Below, one piece after another: positions 34,446 to 37,537 of a stretch of 37,537 bases of DNA; within the stretch, counting starts at the first letter, position 1; every line of letters starts with the position of its first letter. The DNA is taken from positions 1-37,537 of the forward strand of contig JBBPYA010000338.1 of assembly GCA_038200385.1 (NCBI GenBank), written 5' to 3'. Position numbers and translations under genes: made by a program. This stretch comes from JBBPYA01 sp038200385. Lineage in GTDB: Bacteria > Actinomycetota > Actinomycetes > Mycobacteriales > Geodermatophilaceae. The notes beneath the pieces are model-generated. The model searched no databases and had not been told where the DNA came from. It saw only the letters and a list, made by a program, of their open reading frames with translations.

Positions 34446-35126
34446 TCAGGCCGGGATCTGCAGCACCTGGCCCACGAAGATCAGGTCAGGGTCGGCCACG
34501 GTCGCGGTGTTCACCGCGTACAGCTCGTCCCAGCCGGACAGCCCCAGCTGCTGGGCGATCTCGGACAGGGTGTCCCCGGCCACGACGGTGTACGTCCCGG
34601 CCGTGGGCGCCGGTGCCGGCGTGCTGTGGTGGTGATGCGCGCGCGGGGTGCTCGACGAGCTCGGCTGGGACGCGCTCGGCTTCGACGAACTCGGAGCCGG
34701 AGCGCTCGGGGCCGGCGCGGCCGCGGAGCCGGCGTTGTCCGAGCCGGTCAGGCCCAGCTTGGCCGAGCAGGCCGGCCACGCTCCCCAACCCTGACTGTCC
34801 TGGGTGCGCTCGGCCACCGCGATCTGCTGCTCGCGGGTGGCGAGGTCCGCGCGCGGGGCGTACTGCAGCCCGCCGTAGGCCTCCCAGGTCGGCTGGGAGA
34901 ACTGCAGTCCGCCGTAGTACCCGTTCCCGGTGTTGATCGACCAGTCCCCGCTGCTCTCGCACTGCGCGATGCTGTTCCAGGTCGCGTCCGACGCGGCCGC
35001 CGCGGGACCCGCGACGGCTACCCCGGCCGCTACGGCTGCCGTTCCGATTACGGCGAGCCGCCGGGCCAGCCGCGGGAACGACGAGGTGCTGGGCGCACGA
35101 TGGCGCCCGGATGTGGTCCTAGGCAA
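34446..35126 (-). CDS. Resuscitation-promoting factor-like transglycosylase with LysM domain
   Basis: A 226-residue secreted cell-wall hydrolase. A signal peptide (about residues 18-44; LARRLAVIGTAAVAAGVAVAGPAAA) is followed by the Rpf catalytic domain (about 46-123; TWNSIAQCESSGDWSINTGNGYYGGLQFSQPTW), with E57 as the expected catalytic acid. A Ser/Pro/His linker leads to one LysM peptidoglycan-binding domain (about 177-226; YTVVAGDTLSEIAQQLGL). Rpf proteins cut glycan strands and wake dormant cells. The TTG start at 35126 has GAGGG six bases upstream. Expression should be controlled by the c-di-AMP riboswitch directly upstream. Confidence 0.93.
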   Translation of the reverse strand: MPRTTSGRHRAPSTSSFPRLARRLAVIGTAAVAAGVAVAGPAAAASDATWNSIAQCESSGDWSINTGNGYYGGLQFSQPTWEAYGGLQYAPRADLATREQQIAVAERTQDSQGWGAWPACSAKLGLTGSDNAGSAAAPAPSAPAPSSSKPSASQPSSSSTPRAHHHHSTPAPAPTAGTYTVVAGDTLSEIAQQLGLSGWDELYAVNTATVADPDLIFVGQVLQIPA

Positions 35127-35137
35127 GGATTTCCCTC

Positions 35138-35300
35138 TCCCACGCCTGCGGGGTCAGCTGTCGGGTTCGGGAAAAGAGGTTGCCCGGCCGTCGGCGTTGA
35201 CGGCTTCACCCCAAGGAGCCCGCTCGCGATCACCGGACGTACGACGGTGACAGCGGCCGGGCCCCACATGTGGGTCCCCCACTCCTGCCCTCCAGGTCTG
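35138..35300 (-). ncRNA. ydaO/yuaA-type c-di-AMP riboswitch
   Basis: The rpf leader carries the conserved blocks of the ydaO (c-di-AMP) riboswitch in order: GGGGGACCCA (35280-35271), GGGGTGAA (35212-35205) and CCCGAACCCGACAGCT (35171-35156), ending close to GCAGGCGT. In actinobacteria this riboswitch typically precedes rpf and other cell-wall hydrolase genes and lowers expression when c-di-AMP binds. The outer limits given are approximate. Confidence 0.9.
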
Positions 35301-35399
35301 CTAGGTCTCGCGGCCGGGGGCAGGACTCGGCGACGACCGCGGGCCCACCAGTCGGCAGGCGACCGCGACGGTATGCACCGTCCGCCGTGATCGCAAGTC

Positions 35400-35508
35400 C
35401 GGACCCCGCAACCCCCGGCCCGCCGGCTGCCGGTGAGTTCGGCCAGGGCCCCCCGGGTGACGACGATCCGGGACCGGTGCCCCGGGAGGCAGTACGCCAG
35501 GGACACAC
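35400..35508 (-). pseudogene. Fragment resembling an M56/BlaR1-type metallopeptidase
   Basis: The minus strand translates to VSLAYCLPGHRSRIVVTRGALAELTG, which matches the stretch just before the zinc site of actinobacterial M56 peptidases (usually xAYCLPGRxxRVVVTSGALxLL). No HExxH motif or membrane helices are found around it, and both sides lose similarity. It looks like a relic left between the rpf leader and the hydrolase gene. The rest of 35301-35523 shows no recognisable gene. Confidence 0.4.
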
Positions 35509-35523
35509 CGTGCCGCGCCCTTC

Positions 35524-36489
35524 TCAGGACCGCACAGACGCCGCCATCGTGTCGGCGATGAGGCGCCGGCACCACACGGGATGGGTCAGTGGCAGTCCGT
35601 GGTCGGCGCTGGGATGCCGCCGTTCGGTGACGGCGGGCCAGGCCGCGGCCAGCTCGGCCGCTCGGCCCGGGACCGGCACAGGGTCGGCGTCACCGGCGAC
35701 GAGCACGACAGGCACGCCGGCCCGGCTCAGGACCTGCGGCGCTCGCTGCCAACCGGCGTCGCGGATCAGCCCGTTCATCGATCCGGTGTAGGTGTGCCAG
35801 GTGTGCTTGACCCCGGTCCGCGCCACGGGGACCGGGAGGTCGGGACGGTACGCCGCCGCGATCCAGGACGCCGCGGTCCGGTGCCGGCACATCCATCCGC
35901 AGACCGCCCGGGGGAGCGCACCGTCGCCGGCCAGCAGCGCCTCCATGCCTCCCATCGCCGCCACGTGCTCGTCGGCCTCGGCCCGGGTGCGGTACAGCGG
36001 GGCGCCGAACGTCACCACCGCCCCCACCCGGTCGACGTGCCGGGCGGCCCACCGCAGCGCCAGGGCGCCGCCCATCGAGTGCCCGACCACGACGAGCGGG
36101 CGCCGGTCTAGGTCGAGGGCGACCAGCGCCTCGTCGAGTGCGTCCATGTGGGCGGTGGCATCGGTGCGGCCGGTCACCAGCATGGAGCCGCCGAAGCCGA
36201 GCAGGTCCGGTACGACGAGAGTGGCCCGCTCCGCCAGGTCGTCGTACGCCGCACCGAAGCAGTTCCCGGCCGCCACCATGCCGTGCAGCAGCAGCAGGAC
36301 CGGCTCCGCGGTGCCCAGCACCCGGACCGACAGCGGCCCCGCCGGCCACTGCCGGCCGTCGCCGCGCACCCAGGCCGCGACCGCCGCGGACCGCTGGTGC
36401 CGCCATCGCCACCACCCCGCTGCGCCCGCGGACGTTCCCGCGGTTCCGAGGATCGCGCTGCGAGCGGCGGTACGGACAGCTGCGGGCAT
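35524..36489 (-). CDS. Alpha/beta-fold hydrolase
   Basis: A 321-residue alpha/beta hydrolase. An oxyanion-hole HG is in VLLLLHGMVAAGNCFGAAYDDL, the nucleophile Ser in VVVGHSMGGALALRWAAR, the acid in LVAGDADPVPVPGR, and the His in HPSADHGLPLTHP. The N-terminal 45 residues are Ala/Arg/Trp-rich and may be a membrane-associating or signal-like segment. Family members hydrolyse esters, lactones, epoxides or C-C bonds, and nothing here fixes the substrate. It is divergent from the gluconate permease. Confidence 0.88.
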   Translation of the reverse strand: MPAAVRTAARSAILGTAGTSAGAAGWWRWRHQRSAAVAAWVRGDGRQWPAGPLSVRVLGTAEPVLLLLHGMVAAGNCFGAAYDDLAERATLVVPDLLGFGGSMLVTGRTDATAHMDALDEALVALDLDRRPLVVVGHSMGGALALRWAARHVDRVGAVVTFGAPLYRTRAEADEHVAAMGGMEALLAGDGALPRAVCGWMCRHRTAASWIAAAYRPDLPVPVARTGVKHTWHTYTGSMNGLIRDAGWQRAPQVLSRAGVPVVLVAGDADPVPVPGRAAELAAAWPAVTERRHPSADHGLPLTHPVWCRRLIADTMAASVRS

Positions 36490-36633
36490 GCCGCTGATCC
36501 TGCCGAGGTCGGCCGTCGAACGGAAAGCTCAGCGTGCGGTCGCCCGACATCCGCGCCACACTCGGCCACTGGCCGCCGCCCGCGGCTGCGAAACGTTCGC
36601 GCGTCGGGATGCCGACGCCGCCGAGGGGGTTAC

Positions 36634-37537
<904 letters not shown>

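Overview
The window is very GC-rich. It uses many GTG and TTG starts and many 4-base start/stop overlaps. It encodes an Rpf-type resuscitation factor behind a c-di-AMP riboswitch, a mycothiol-ligase-like enzyme and a decaprenylphosphoryl-arabinose (DprE1/DprE2/UbiA) block. Together these point to an actinomycete chromosome. I cannot name the genus. I saw no rRNA, tRNA, CRISPR array, transposase or phage genes.

Layout. 1-3.1 kb: the end of an ArsR regulator overlapping a VOC protein, a small SMR efflux pump, and a solitary paaZ. 3.1-4.0 kb: a decayed patch (esterase remnant, lipoprotein-like start) next to a VapBC-type toxin-antitoxin pair. 4.0-7.25 kb (minus strand): an MshC/CysRS-like ligase and an amylosucrase. 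7.4-15.5 kb (plus strand): a GntR/HutC regulator overlapping a SulP anion transporter, then a 4Fe-4S/NrfD fusion, a large molybdopterin oxidoreductase without a Tat signal, and an Mrp-type Fe-S carrier ATPase. This reads as one co-transcribed redox cassette and is the best candidate here for a coherent, little-described system. 15.6-20.7 kb: an NTF2-fused flavin monooxygenase, a serine hydrolase, a subtilase with a separate I9-like inhibitor downstream, and a frameshifted beta-propeller gene. 20.9-23.4 kb (minus): a Tat-exported PhoD phosphatase and a response regulator without an adjacent kinase.

23.5-27.8 kb (minus) is a tight operon, dprE1-dprE2-phosphodiester glycosidase-ubiA, which should make polyprenyl-phosphate arabinose. 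DprE1 has Ala where the Mycobacterium tuberculosis enzyme has the benzothiazinone-reactive Cys387. 28.0-34.4 kb (plus) holds an OmpR-type response regulator and kinase, a DUF998 membrane protein, an unusual fusion of a DMT-like membrane domain to a GT4 glycosyltransferase, and a second kinase that may partner the orphan regulator at 22.7-23.4 kb. 34.4-37.5 kb: the riboswitch-controlled Rpf/LysM protein, a fragment resembling an M56 peptidase, an alpha/beta hydrolase, and a GntP-family gluconate permease that runs off the end.

Functions come from motifs and remembered family sequences. No database search was run.
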